This document shows, piece after piece, positions 1 to 7,426 of a stretch of 53,228 nucleotides of DNA. Each line of letters starts with the position of its first letter. Position 1 is the first letter of the stretch. The position numbers and the translations under genes are program-made. The notes beneath the pieces are model-generated. The model did no database searches. It had not been told where the DNA came from and saw only the letters and a program-made list of their open reading frames with translations. The stretch spans positions 1 to 53,228 of IMG/VR virus record IMGVR_UViG_3300046694_000329. One strand, given 5' to 3'. This DNA comes from a virus.

Positions 1-630
1 AACCTCACCGGCGCCCGCCTCACCGACGCCCGCCTCGCCCGCGCCGACCTCACCGACGCCAACCTCACCGGCGCCGACCTCACCGGCGCCGACCTCACCG
101 GCGCCGACCTCACCCGCGCCAACCTCACCCGCGCCAACCTCACCGGCGCCCGCCTCGCCCGCGCCGACCTCACCGACGCCAACCTCACCGGCGCCGACCT
201 CACCGGCGCCGACCTCGCCCGCGCCGACCTCACCGGCGCCGACCTCACCGACGCCCGCCTCGCCCGCGCCGACCTCACCGACGCCAACCTCACCGGCGCC
301 GACCTCACCCGCGCCAAAGCGGACTTTCGCGCCGTCCTCGACGCCGCTCCGAACGAGGTCGCCGGGCTCTTGCTCGCACTCCGCGAGGGCCGCATCGATG
401 GCTCGCACTACGAGGGCGAGTGCGCCTGCCTCAAGGGCACGATCGCCAACGTGCGGCACTGCGACTACCGCGAGCTGGGCGAGGTCGATGTGCTGCAGCC
501 TGACAGCTCGAGCGCATCGGAGCGCCTGTTCATGGCGATCTCGCCCGGCCACCTGCCGAGCATCAACCCGGTGGCCAAGATCGTCGAGGGCTGGATCCTC
601 GAGTGGCAGGCGGAGCGAGGTGCCCAGTGA
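1..630 (+). CDS. Pentapeptide-repeat protein, C-terminal part (gene cut by window start)
   Basis: Frame 1 is open from the first base and stops at 628-630. The first ~100 codons are uninterrupted five-residue repeats of the A-(D/N/R)-L-(T/A)-(G/D/R) type, the signature of right-handed quadrilateral beta-helix pentapeptide proteins. After the repeats comes a unique region of ~105 residues rich in acidic residues, with a Cys pair (ECAC). The N-terminal half probably lies at 52859-53228. Pentapeptide proteins such as Qnr and MfpA mimic DNA and protect gyrase; whether this one does is unknown. Joining the two window ends directly would put them out of frame, so 3n+2 bases of repeat are probably missing. 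Confidence 0.85.
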   Translation, partial: NLTGARLTDARLARADLTDANLTGADLTGADLTGADLTRANLTRANLTGARLARADLTDANLTGADLTGADLARADLTGADLTDARLARADLTDANLTGADLTRAKADFRAVLDAAPNEVAGLLLALREGRIDGSHYEGECACLKGTIANVRHCDYRELGEVDVLQPDSSSASERLFMAISPGHLPSINPVAKIVEGWILEWQAERGAQ

Positions 631-791
631 TCACTCACGCCCTCCTCCGCCTGATGCTTTCCGGCATCTGGCCCGCACCCAACCCCCAGCCATCGCGAGC
701 CCGCATCGAGGCCCTGCAGGACTACCAGGACTGCCTCGACGACCACGACCTCGCGCCTGAGGACAACGACGGCGAATGCGAGGAGCCGTAG
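627..791 (+). CDS. Small hypothetical protein (54 aa)
   Basis: A GTG start overlaps the stop of the pentapeptide gene (GTGA, 627-630), the commonest gene junction in this window, and a purine-rich GAGCGAGG lies just upstream. The C-terminal half is strongly acidic with several Asp and Glu. No family is recognised. The support is its position, the overlap and the absence of a better frame; the product is otherwise unknown. Confidence 0.5.
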   Translation: MITHALLRLMLSGIWPAPNPQPSRARIEALQDYQDCLDDHDLAPEDNDGECEEP

Positions 792-793
792 CC

Positions 794-1162
794 ATGGGGA
801 TAGATCTTCGACTCCTTCCGGTGGACGCGTGGCGATACACTGGCACCGCTGGCAATTGCCACACCATTCTCAACCCACCTCGAGACTACGAGATGTTCGA
901 GGACATCCGTGACGCGAATCCGACCCATCTCCCGGTCGGCCACGACATCACGTCGCATCTGGGCGGGAGAATCCCCAATGGTAGCCACGCCGGCTCGCCG
1001 ACCTACGGCAGGTTGGACCGCGATCCATACGGCGATCTGTACACCTGGCTGCGCGCCGACGTCCTCGGACCCATCCTGAGGAAACACTACGCGGCGCACC
1101 CCGTGTCGTCGTATGTGACCGCGCTGCCGCCCGACACCATGGTGGTCCTGGACTGGCACTGA
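794..1162 (+). CDS. Hypothetical protein (122 aa)
   Basis: The ATG at 794 is chosen over an upstream in-frame ATG at 776 because AGGAG (781-785) sits 8 bases before it. The protein is soluble, rich in His, Asp and Pro, and starts with a short hydrophobic stretch followed by a Trp-Arg-Tyr segment. No domain is recognised. It follows the 54-residue gene by 2 bases and is followed by a ~100-base gap with inverted repeats, so it probably ends a short transcription unit. Confidence 0.6.
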   Translation: MGIDLRLLPVDAWRYTGTAGNCHTILNPPRDYEMFEDIRDANPTHLPVGHDITSHLGGRIPNGSHAGSPTYGRLDRDPYGDLYTWLRADVLGPILRKHYAAHPVSSYVTALPPDTMVVLDWH

Positions 1163-1179
1163 CCCGTGGCCCGCAGGGC

Positions 1180-1249
1180 ATCCGAGTACCAATTCGGATT
1201 CTCGACCGACCTCGGATCGTCAACCAAACCATGTGCTTGTTTGCACAAG
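1180..1249. promoter_or_regulatory. Inverted repeats upstream of gene 1266 (operator candidates)
   Basis: The gap 1163-1265 holds two dyads: ATCCGA (1180-1185) pairs with TCGGAT (1194-1199) across 8 bases, and CTTGT (1236-1240) pairs with ACAAG (1245-1249) across TTGC. A weak purine run (GTGAGAG) precedes the ATG at 1266. Operator function is inferred only from symmetry and location. Confidence 0.35.
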
Positions 1250-1265
1250 TCAAAGTGAGAGTGAC

Positions 1266-1676
1266 ATGAGCGACGAAATCAACAGAATCATGAAAGCCGC
1301 CCGCGAGTTTCAGGTACCCAGTGACGTCATCAAGGCAAACGAGGCCCGCGCTCGAATCGCGGCCGACAACGCCCTACCCATCGAGCGCGTACGCGCCGTG
1401 GTGGGCGTCTCCGGCATGATCGATGGCTTCGTCGTGGGGTCGCCGCGCGGCGACGGGGACCACGACTTTCTCGTCGCGCTTCACCGCCAGCTCTCGGACG
1501 CCGTGACGTTCCTGCCGCCGGCGATGCGCGCGAGCTTTCACGGCCAGGTCGGGGCGCTCATCCGCCTGGCCTCCACCGTCTGCGACATCAACCACGCTCG
1601 CGCCATCGCTGGCATCGAGCGCGTTCTGGACGACTGGCGCACCACACGCGCCGAGATCGCGGAGAGGACTCGCTGA
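1266..1676 (+). CDS. Hypothetical protein (136 aa)
   Basis: The start at ATG 1266 follows a GTGAGAG ribosome-site-like run; an in-frame start at 1233 exists but lies inside the dyad region. The product is mixed helical, with a central Gly/Val-rich stretch and a C-terminal helix rich in Arg and Glu. No family is recognised. Its TGA overlaps the next ATG by one base, which suggests translational coupling with the 53-residue gene that follows. Confidence 0.6.
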   Translation: MSDEINRIMKAAREFQVPSDVIKANEARARIAADNALPIERVRAVVGVSGMIDGFVVGSPRGDGDHDFLVALHRQLSDAVTFLPPAMRASFHGQVGALIRLASTVCDINHARAIAGIERVLDDWRTTRAEIAERTR

Positions 1677-1837
1677 TGCTCCGACCACTCGACGCGATCG
1701 AACTCGAGGCTCTGTTGGCGCTGTGCGATGTCGAGCTGGCGCGCAATGAGATGGAGCCGCTGCAGATCTCCGGGCTGCGCCATCTGCGTCGGCGGGTCGA
1801 GGAGCACCTCGTCGCGGCGCGCGCGGCCCGCTGCTAG
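1676..1837 (+). CDS. Small helical protein (53 aa)
   Basis: ATG 1676 shares one base with the upstream TGA (TGATG). The 53-residue product is almost entirely Leu/Glu/Arg/Ala and predicted helical, ending in an Arg-Ala-rich tail and a terminal Cys. It is likely a small partner of the preceding protein. No family is recognised. Its last four bases overlap the end of the convergent minus-strand gene at 1834-2040. Confidence 0.5.
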   Translation: MLRPLDAIELEALLALCDVELARNEMEPLQISGLRHLRRRVEEHLVAARAARC

Positions 1838-2040
1838 ACGCAGGGACCGAAGCTGAGATCGCACGGGCCCATCGTCGGGCACGCGTCGGATGGACACGCG
1901 TACGGAGCTTGAGTGCTTCCAGTAGCACAGTCGGTGTTTTGGCTCGCGTCGGGGGACCCTCCGCGCACCTCCTGCATTCTGACTGTCTCCAGAGACCGGA
2001 GGGTTTCGCGATCGAGAATCAGCTTGGTGGTTTTCCGCAT
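1834..2040 (-). CDS. Orphan RiPP (class I lanthipeptide-like) precursor peptide, 68 aa
   Basis: This small minus-strand gene lies alone between rightward genes. Residues 1-28 have the form of a lanthipeptide leader: a basic start, then LDRETLRSL, then EVRGG ending in a Gly-Gly cleavage site. This matches the L-x-KETLR-x-L-x-V-x-GG leader pattern of class I lanthipeptides. The following 40-residue core is rich in Ser/Thr and holds five Cys, four of them in the last ~22 residues in short C-P and G-P-C repeats, as expected for thioether or other ring formation. A GGTGG run lies 5 bases before the ATG. No LanB/LanC/LanM-type enzyme, protease or transporter gene is seen in the window, so maturation would need enzymes supplied in trans. 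The leader resemblance is seen; a secreted, modified product is inferred. Confidence 0.7.
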   Translation of the reverse strand: MRKTTKLILDRETLRSLETVRMQEVRGGSPDASQNTDCATGSTQAPYACPSDACPTMGPCDLSFGPCV

Positions 2041-2121
2041 GTGGCCACCGTTACCCAGGGGCAGCGACCCGGCATCACGATGAGTCGGCCATCACGTTCC
2101 TTGCGCCCGATCGCGTGACCG

Positions 2122-2157
2122 TTGACTGCTAGTCAAATAGCGTGCTAGTTTTATAGT
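2122..2157 (+). promoter_or_regulatory. Promoter/operator upstream of gene 2181
   Basis: TTGACT (2122-2127) is the left arm of a perfect dyad with AGTCAA (2131-2136) across GCT, and can serve as a -35 box. TAGTTT (2146-2151, spacing 18) or TATAGT (2152-2157) could be the -10. GCTAGT occurs twice here. The gene downstream has a ribosome site GAGAGG (2166-2171). Confidence 0.45.
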
Positions 2158-2180
2158 GTCAACCCGAGAGGCACACACCC

Positions 2181-2522
2181 ATGACCGCCCTTCCGAAGCT
2201 GTACGACTACGAGGCCGACGTTGAGATCGTCGACCTGCCGGCCAACCCGGGCGTGCCGCGCGTCATCACGCGCGTGTACGACGACACCACACGCATGCCC
2301 GCACCGCCCCAGCTGGTGGTTGACCGCTTCCCGGTCACCATCGGGTTCACCCATGGCGCCCGCACTGAGATCATCGCGGACTCGATCGCCCTGGGCGAGC
2401 GCTGGATCATCGGACCGGCGCCCTACTCGGGCCCGACCGCCATCTGGTTGACCGCGCTCGAGCTGCCCTACCGCGACCAGGTTGCCGCGTGGCGCGCGCG
2501 AGGGCCGAGGGGGCTGACGTGA
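2181..2522 (+). CDS. Hypothetical protein (113 aa)
   Basis: ATG 2181 follows GAGAGG with 9 bases spacing. The protein has many beta-branched residues and prolines and looks like a compact beta-rich domain; no motif is recognised. It heads a three-gene run (2181, 2519, 2698) with GTGA overlaps, under the palindromic promoter region at 2122-2157. The unit may belong to regulated early functions, but no role can be assigned. Confidence 0.6.
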   Translation: MTALPKLYDYEADVEIVDLPANPGVPRVITRVYDDTTRMPAPPQLVVDRFPVTIGFTHGARTEIIADSIALGERWIIGPAPYSGPTAIWLTALELPYRDQVAAWRARGPRGLT

Positions 2523-2701
2523 GCGAAGATCCGTACTGGACAGTCGTCGAGCAGGACCACGACGATCACCTCGTCAAGACCTACGAGCATCGGATGCCCC
2601 ACGGCACCCTCATTCTCGTCGAGACGCATTGGAATTCCTGCCTCGCCACGTCCATGGTGTTCGTCCCGGCGGCTCCGCATCCCGGTCATGGGCGCCTGTG
2701 A
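2519..2701 (+). CDS. Small hypothetical protein (60 aa)
   Basis: GTG 2519 overlaps the preceding stop by four bases, and a GAGGGGG run lies 5 bases upstream. The N-terminal half is acidic with several His; the C-terminus is Pro/His rich. The overlap, the ribosome site and the lack of a competing frame support the call. No homology is recognised. Confidence 0.55.
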   Translation: MSEDPYWTVVEQDHDDHLVKTYEHRMPHGTLILVETHWNSCLATSMVFVPAAPHPGHGRL

Positions 2702-2898
2702 AGATCGGCGGCTCTCGTCGCCGCGGCCGGCGCGCCTCCTGGCTGGCCTCCTCGGCGGCGCTGGTCCATCGCGACGGCACCGCGCGGCTCGAGTGGCTCC
2801 TGCGCGAGGCGGCGACCGCGCTCATCCCGGACCCGGAGCGCAAGGCTCGAGCTTGTGCGCGTTTGCAGTCGTATCTCGCGGCGCGCAACAATCTGTAG
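2698..2898 (+). CDS. Small basic protein (66 aa)
   Basis: GTG 2698 overlaps the upstream TGA (GTGA). The N-terminus is very basic (an RRRGRR cluster at residues 7-12) followed by a helical Leu/Ala/Glu segment, which would suit a small nucleic-acid-binding protein, though this is inference. It ends the 2181-2898 unit. A much longer open frame over the same DNA, running through the next genes, is a shadow of the minus-strand nuclease gene. Confidence 0.5.
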   Translation: MKIGGSRRRGRRASWLASSAALVHRDGTARLEWLLREAATALIPDPERKARACARLQSYLAARNNL

Positions 2899-2931
2899 CG
2901 GCCTCGCCCAGGTCAGACTGTGCTGGTTATT

Positions 2932-2950
2932 GGTACGAGTTAGTCGTACC
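2932..2950. promoter_or_regulatory. Perfect 7-bp inverted repeat before the exported-protein gene
   Basis: GGTACGA (2932-2938) and TCGTACC (2944-2950) are separated by GTTAG. The right arm ends 8 bases before the ATG at 2959, and no ribosome site is visible between them. Bound protein or a mRNA hairpin here would block expression of gene 2959. Confidence 0.4.
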
Positions 2951-2958
2951 TAACACTA

Positions 2959-3663
2959 ATGAAGCACGTCCTTGCGATTTTCTTCGTTTTGTCTGTAGCA
3001 TCTGCCGCCCTCGCGTCGCCTGTGGTAGGCGAGCAGGTCGTTCTCCGTACCGGGACCAGCCAGTATTTCCCCGGCACCGTCGCCAGCATCGTCTCGGGCT
3101 CGACGATCAACCTGGTGGCCCACACGGACGGATCGACGTGGGCGGACAACGGAACCCCCGGGTACATTCCGACCCGGACGTTCACCAGCATCGCGCTCGG
3201 CACCGGCGTCGGCCAGTACCAGCCGACCACGATCATCGCCGACACGGTGGCCGCCGTGGGCTACGCGCTCGAGTCCTACGTCGACGGTCTCACGCCGTCG
3301 TACCTGGCGCTGCCGGCTGCACCGTCCAGCTCGGGCATGACCATCGGCGGCTCGGGCGTGCAGATCCACGCCACGCGGCCGTCCCTGGTCGTCGTGCGCG
3401 GCACCGCGAGCATGACCTCGACCCTGATCGGCGGCCAAGCCTACACGGTCGAGCTGCGCTGCGATTCCAACGCGACGCCAACCACGGTGGTCGACGACGC
3501 GGCCGGCTCGCTCAATCAGGCGCTCGGGCTGTCGGTCACCCTGGTCGACGTCCAGCCCTGGAAGCTTGTCACGATGGCGCGCGGCGGCGACTACTGCCGG
3601 GTCGTGCAGAGCGCCGGCGCCGCGACTCTGGCGCTCACGGGTGCGCCGAGGCAGGCGCTCTAA
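2959..3663 (+). CDS. Exported protein with signal peptide (234 aa)
   Basis: Residues 1-20 form a classic signal peptide: a Lys-His start, a hydrophobic core and an Ala-x-Ala-type cleavage site (ALAS). The mature part is Thr/Ser/Gly-rich and beta-predicted, with several Thr-Gly and Tyr-Gln repeats in the first half and two Cys near residues 167 and 211. It could be a secreted or surface protein expressed by a prophage, or a lysis/envelope factor; no family is recognised. Initiation is odd, because no ribosome site precedes the ATG, which sits just after a perfect inverted repeat. It converges with the nuclease gene and overlaps its end by four bases. Confidence 0.65.
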   Translation: MKHVLAIFFVLSVASAALASPVVGEQVVLRTGTSQYFPGTVASIVSGSTINLVAHTDGSTWADNGTPGYIPTRTFTSIALGTGVGQYQPTTIIADTVAAVGYALESYVDGLTPSYLALPAAPSSSGMTIGGSGVQIHATRPSLVVVRGTASMTSTLIGGQAYTVELRCDSNATPTTVVDDAAGSLNQALGLSVTLVDVQPWKLVTMARGGDYCRVVQSAGAATLALTGAPRQAL

Positions 3664-5045
3664 CCACTCGGCAGTCGTTTCTTCTTCGGCACGTGCGGCT
3701 TGACTGCATCGGTGGTCGACAGCTCGATCCCGCCAAGCCGGTCCAGCTCGTCGATCAGCTTGTCGTAGGCGCCGGTCTTGTCCTTGCGCTCCATCTTCTC
3801 GCCTTCCTTGATGTGCGCCCTGCAGGCCGCGTACATCGCCGAGAGGGTGACGCTGATCTCGACCCGCTTGTCGCGCTCCTCGCGCCCGTAGCGCTTCTCG
3901 AGCAGCTCGGCGGCCAGCTGCCCGTTGACGCCGCGGCGCTCGGTGTGGAGGAGGCCGATCACGCGGCCGTCGGGCAACGGGATCTCCTCGAACGCCCCGA
4001 TCGAACAGATCTCCTGCTTGGCCCGGTCGACAACCGCCTCGATGGCCTCGAGCGCCATCCAGGCTTCGGCCGCGTTGCGCACGCTGAGCACGCCTGGCGT
4101 GAGCACGAGCGCGTGCTGCTCGACGCCGTTCTTGTCCGGCAGCGTTCCCGGTCGGACCCCCAGCTCGTACAGCTTCTCCGGCAGCTGGCGCACGAGGGCC
4201 ATCTTCGCAGGGCAGGCGCGGAACGCCGGGCAGTAGTCGCAGTGTGGCCCTTCGCGCGGCGCCGGAGCAGACGGAAGCGGGCTCTCTCCGCCGTCCTCCA
4301 GCCATTCCTCTACGCCGTTGACCACGACCGGATCCGTGATGGCGCGCATCGCCTCTGCGAGCTCGCGCGCGAACACGTCGAGGTCCCACTCGTTGACAGT
4401 CCGCCGCGCCTTGTGGTGGCCGCCGTTGTCGTGGATGTGGATCAGCTCGACGACCACATCGTCGCAGCCGTAGAGCGCTCGCACGCATAGCGCGCCGAGC
4501 AGAGTCTGGCCGTACATGTCCGGCGCGGGGTACTTCACGTGCCCGGATTTGTAGTCGCCCAGGTAGCCGCGCCGGAACGGCTCAAGGAGATCGCCCGGGG
4601 TCCATGTGTCGCTCTTGATGGTCCTTCCTTCGCTCTCCTGCACGCCCACCACGTCGTACGTGCCCGGCACCTCGCACGACCAGTCGACGCCGAGCGCGTC
4701 GTAGTCGACGCCGCCGTCCGGCCGGCGCGGAAGGTCCGGGCTGCGTCCGAGCTCGCGCGCCGTGTCCGCGCGCCAATTCCACGCGGTCGCGACCTCGCAA
4801 GCCAGGCCGACCGGGAGATCATCCAGATCGAGCGCCTCGAGCAGCGGCACGATCTCCTTGGGCGCCTCGGCGATCGCGGCCGGCTTGCCGATCGCCTTCA
4901 CGCGCTCGAGGAACGCGTGCACGCCCTTGCCCTTGTTGCGCGCAGGTTCGTGCTTGCCGTCCTGGCTCTCGGTCTGCGGCAGCACAGCGGAGGTCGGGCA
5001 CTTCCAGACGCGGTGAACGCGGGAGCCGGTTACTTGCAGCGTCAT
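3660..5045 (-). CDS. Cas4/RecB-like PD-(D/E)XK nuclease with Fe-S Cys motif (461 aa)
   Basis: Likely 5'-end-resecting exonuclease of the phage recombination module, working with the RecT-like protein upstream. Visible motifs are a lone Cys16; GxHxF with His43; the catalytic Asp131 (GTYD) and Asp164-Tyr-Lys166 of the PD-(D/E)XK core; a Gln-containing motif IV near residue 180; and C269-x2-C272-x5-C278, which with Cys16 would bind a 4Fe-4S cluster as in Cas4 and AddB. The C-terminal ~170 residues are helical and Lys/Glu rich. ATG 5045 overlaps the upstream stop (ATGA). A longer N-terminal extension to 5297 is rejected because it is a shadow of the neighbouring gene. The fold is confident; substrate polarity is inferred. 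Confidence 0.85.
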   Translation of the reverse strand: MTLQVTGSRVHRVWKCPTSAVLPQTESQDGKHEPARNKGKGVHAFLERVKAIGKPAAIAEAPKEIVPLLEALDLDDLPVGLACEVATAWNWRADTARELGRSPDLPRRPDGGVDYDALGVDWSCEVPGTYDVVGVQESEGRTIKSDTWTPGDLLEPFRRGYLGDYKSGHVKYPAPDMYGQTLLGALCVRALYGCDDVVVELIHIHDNGGHHKARRTVNEWDLDVFARELAEAMRAITDPVVVNGVEEWLEDGGESPLPSAPAPREGPHCDYCPAFRACPAKMALVRQLPEKLYELGVRPGTLPDKNGVEQHALVLTPGVLSVRNAAEAWMALEAIEAVVDRAKQEICSIGAFEEIPLPDGRVIGLLHTERRGVNGQLAAELLEKRYGREERDKRVEISVTLSAMYAACRAHIKEGEKMERKDKTGAYDKLIDELDRLGGIELSTTDAVKPHVPKKKRLPSG

Positions 5046-5602
5046 ACGCGCAGCGCCTTTGCCCACTCGGCCCACGTCTGGTCCGTCCGCAGTTCCACGT
5101 CGCTCGGCATGTACGCGCGGTCCCCGGTCATGTCGTAGACGAGGAATTCCGGGATCTGCCCGATCGAAGGCGCCAAACTGAACCACTCGGATCCGCCCAT
5201 CACCCGATGGGTTCCATGTCGCATCTCGCGGTCCATCCCGCTCGAGATCCGCGGCCCGCACAGCACGATCCCGTCGCAGCGCTCGATCGTGGCGCACGCG
5301 TCGACGAAACCCGCCTCGCGCTGCGACGGGTCTGCGTCGTCGTCACCCGCCAGCACGCTCGCGATCCACGGCGCGATGAACGTGGTCTCCGGGAAGCTCT
5401 TGCGCAGCCACGCGAGCCATCGCATCGCGCGCTGGAGATTGAGCTTGAGCGCAGCCTTCACGCGATCGACCTCCGATACTGGATGTGCGATGTCTGGCTC
5501 GTATTCGCTGCGCCCTCGCTCAATGGTTTCATAGGGAATGTCCGAGATCTCCTCCTCGGTCGGCGCCAAGCAGTGGGCGACGTACAGAACGGCGCGACTC
5601 AT
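5042..5602 (-). CDS. Nucleoside 2-deoxyribosyltransferase-like / DUF4406-type protein (186 aa)
   Basis: The sequence has the layout of small phage proteins related to nucleoside deoxyribosyltransferases and SLOG-like Rossmann domains: a beta-strand start (VLYVAHCL), a helical middle with conserved WLAWLRKSFP, then FIAPW, a DDDADPSQREAG segment and IERCDGIVLCG, followed by a Ser-Gly-Met loop. It may bind or sense nucleotides, with role unknown. It is translationally coupled to both neighbours (ATGA overlaps). The gene at 14307-14714 looks like a divergent paralogue, with an ALWF/KD segment, IERCDVLIVVGD and a His-acid-rich end. Confidence 0.7.
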   Translation of the reverse strand: MSRAVLYVAHCLAPTEEEISDIPYETIERGRSEYEPDIAHPVSEVDRVKAALKLNLQRAMRWLAWLRKSFPETTFIAPWIASVLAGDDDADPSQREAGFVDACATIERCDGIVLCGPRISSGMDREMRHGTHRVMGGSEWFSLAPSIGQIPEFLVYDMTGDRAYMPSDVELRTDQTWAEWAKALRV

Positions 5603-5871
5603 ATCTCGCCTCCGGTCTCGAGTTCCGCAATGCGCACCTTCGCGCGCTGCAGCTCGTCAATCGCGTGGTCACGCTCCGCGCGGGCACTCGCGAGCGAGGG
5701 GCTGTCGCTCTCGGCCAGGACGCCGTTGACCTCGATCGCGGCGGAGCCGAACGCGATCGCCGCCGCACGCAGCGCCTTGGAGTTCGGCCACGATTTGACC
5801 TCGGCGTAGGCGATCGCATGGCGACGAAGCGACCCCTCAAGCTCGAACAGTTTTTCGACGTCATCGATCAT
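5599..5871 (-). CDS. Small helical protein between nuclease and RecT genes (90 aa)
   Basis: ATG 5871 overlaps the stop of the RecT-like gene (ATGA) and its own stop overlaps the next ATG. The sequence is nearly all helix, with a C-terminal Glu/Arg/Ala coiled-coil-like segment. It may be a small accessory factor of the recombination operon. No family is recognised. A longer upstream extension is a frame shadow. Confidence 0.65.
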   Translation of the reverse strand: MIDDVEKLFELEGSLRRHAIAYAEVKSWPNSKALRAAAIAFGSAAIEVNGVLAESDSPSLASARAERDHAIDELQRAKVRIAELETGGEI

Positions 5872-7106
5872 GCCGGCACTTCTCCCTTGCGCTTGCCGTA
5901 AGCGGTCTGCATCGCGACGGTGTTCTCGCCGCTCTTGCTGAACGACGAGTCGCCGGCCTTGGCCTGGTCCTGCGACCACATCCGCCACTTGCCGAGGCCC
6001 GCCTGGAGATCGCGCTGGGTCTTGCACTCGGAGAGCCACGCGTAGAAGTCTCCGAGCTTCGCCGCCGCCGGCGTCGAGTCGACCGGATCGTCGCCGAAGC
6101 CATCATCGGCCGCGGGCGACGCGGGGGCGTCTGCGACAACACCAGAGGTTGTCGGTGCAATCGAGGCACCGGCCGACTCGGCGGACGGAGACGGCGCCGT
6201 ACTCGAGGCGGGCGGCGTAGGGCGCGCGGCCATCTTCTCCTCAACGTTCTTGATCGCTGCGTCGAGCTTGGACGGCGTTGACGTGGGCTCCGTGCTTGCG
6301 GCGGAGGCGGTCGGCGAGGTCGGAGACGATGCCGCCGGTGCCGTAGACCCAGCGCTTGACGGCTGGGGCGGCGTAGGGTCCGCCAGCTTGTCCTTCGGCG
6401 GGCGGCCCGGTCCTCGCTTCGCCGGCTCGGTCGGCGCGGGCGCCTCGACCACTACAGGCGGAGCCGCAACGAACGCCGGCGCCTTCTGCTCGGTGAAGCT
6501 TGCCTCGATGAAATCCCCGTCGCGGGCCTCCTCGGTGGAGACCATGCCGGCCATCACGTCGGGCGCGATCATGCGGCCGAGCTGCATCGACGCGCGCGCG
6601 TTGAGCATGTCCTCCTCGTACTTGATCCAGTTCTCCTTTCCGAGGAGGCCGGCCTTCTTCGCGCGCTCGTGCGTCCAGGTCGCGGACTTCTCCGGCCGGC
6701 CGCGGCGCTTCGCGACCCACGTCGCCGAGGTGTCCGAGCTGGACTGCGGCTCGAAGTATTCGATATCGGGGTGGCGCAGGATGATCGCCCGAACGCCCTC
6801 GGCCATCAGGCGGGCGACGCCATCCCAGGTCGTATAGAGGCGCATCGAGGCCATCGGCGGAAGTCCGACCTCGAGCCCGGTCATCACGACGAGCAGCATG
6901 TCGACCGGTTTCCCGCGGAACGCGCGCGGCACGAGGTCGGCGGCGGCGAGTGCCTGGCACATCGCCTGCGCCTCGGCGAAGTTGCGCGGCACGATCGCGG
7001 CCGGCATTGCGCCGGGTCCCATGTCGTCGCGCATGGCGAGCAGTTTTTCTTGTCTCGGCGAAAGAACCATGTCGGTTCCGGTGCTTGGTCCGTTTTGCGT
7101 GGTCAC
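5868..7106 (-). CDS. recT: RecT-like single-strand annealing protein (412 aa)
   Basis: Residues ~40-200 match the RecT family: an NFAEAQAMCQAL helix, LVP..FRGKP, a Met-rich segment with GLEVGLPPMASM, a Trp-Lys/Arg segment, and WIKYEEDMLNARA followed by R-x-I-APDVMAGM. Such proteins anneal complementary single strands for recombination-dependent replication. After residue 225 comes an AT-hook-like GPGRPPK, then ~130 residues of low-complexity Pro/Ala/Ser/Thr linker, and a C-terminal helical domain (~350-412) with several Trp. The AT hook and long linker are additions to the usual ~270-residue form. The start is GTG 7106, with GGAG upstream. It heads the leftward operon that includes the Cas4-like nuclease. 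Confidence 0.85.
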   Translation of the reverse strand: MTTQNGPSTGTDMVLSPRQEKLLAMRDDMGPGAMPAAIVPRNFAEAQAMCQALAAADLVPRAFRGKPVDMLLVVMTGLEVGLPPMASMRLYTTWDGVARLMAEGVRAIILRHPDIEYFEPQSSSDTSATWVAKRRGRPEKSATWTHERAKKAGLLGKENWIKYEEDMLNARASMQLGRMIAPDVMAGMVSTEEARDGDFIEASFTEQKAPAFVAAPPVVVEAPAPTEPAKRGPGRPPKDKLADPTPPQPSSAGSTAPAASSPTSPTASAASTEPTSTPSKLDAAIKNVEEKMAARPTPPASSTAPSPSAESAGASIAPTTSGVVADAPASPAADDGFGDDPVDSTPAAAKLGDFYAWLSECKTQRDLQAGLGKWRMWSQDQAKAGDSSFSKSGENTVAMQTAYGKRKGEVPA

Positions 7107-7132
7107 GATCTCGATGCTCCATGTTGCGGTGG

Positions 7133-7165
7133 TTGACGGCCGCTGAAAGTCTGTGTACTACTTTC
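7133..7165 (+). promoter_or_regulatory. Divergent promoter/operator between recombination and replication operons
   Basis: TTGACG (7133-7138) and TACTAC (7156-7161) form a sigma70-like promoter with 17-base spacing, reading right. Overlapping it is a dyad: GAAAGT (7145-7150) pairs with ACTTTC (7160-7165) across 9 bases. A protein bound to the dyad would cover the -10 and could control both the rightward replication genes and the leftward RecT operon. Confidence 0.5.
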
Positions 7166-7170
7166 TTAGC

Positions 7171-7239
7171 ATGGAGAGCAAGAGCCAAGAAGACATCGCT
7201 TCCATCGTGGAGCGCAAGAGGCGACATGAAGCCGCGTAG
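7171..7239 (+). CDS. Possible micro-ORF (22 aa) starting MESKS
   Basis: An ATG 9 bases after the TACTAC box opens a 22-codon frame, highly charged, with no ribosome site. It overlaps the start of gene 7226. It would have to be leaderless. A second micro-ORF with the same first five residues occurs at 47299. Evidence that it is translated is weak. Confidence 0.25.
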   Translation: MESKSQEDIASIVERKRRHEAA

Positions 7240-7426
7240 CAAGAAAGACGGCGCCGGTCTGAAAATCGTCGAGATGATGGCGATCAGTTCGGACGCAACG
7301 GATGTTCTGATTTACGCGGATACAGGAGGAAGGGATCCGATCCCGGTCAGGGTTCCTCGCGAACGCCTGGATTCCCTGGTCCTTGCCGCTATGGATGCTC
7401 TCCGAGGAGAGGTGTCGACTCGATGA
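7226..7426 (+). CDS. Small hypothetical protein (66 aa), first gene of replication operon
   Basis: ATG 7226 follows AAGAGG with 4-base spacing. The N-terminus is basic (Lys/Arg cluster), and the rest has an alternating beta pattern with DVLIYADTGG. No family is recognised. Its stop overlaps the next ATG (ATGA), so it is coupled to the winged-helix gene. A regulatory or single-strand-binding role is possible but unsupported. Confidence 0.55.
   Translation: MKPRSKKDGAGLKIVEMMAISSDATDVLIYADTGGRDPIPVRVPRERLDSLVLAAMDALRGEVSTR

Noticed and set aside
1-320. CRISPR-like array
   Set aside because: The 15-base periodic repeats have no unique spacers and translate into pentapeptides.
2688-4490. A 600-residue plus-strand open frame
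   Set aside because: It runs opposite the nuclease gene, lacks protein-like composition (Arg/His/Pro shadow) and overlaps three better-supported genes.
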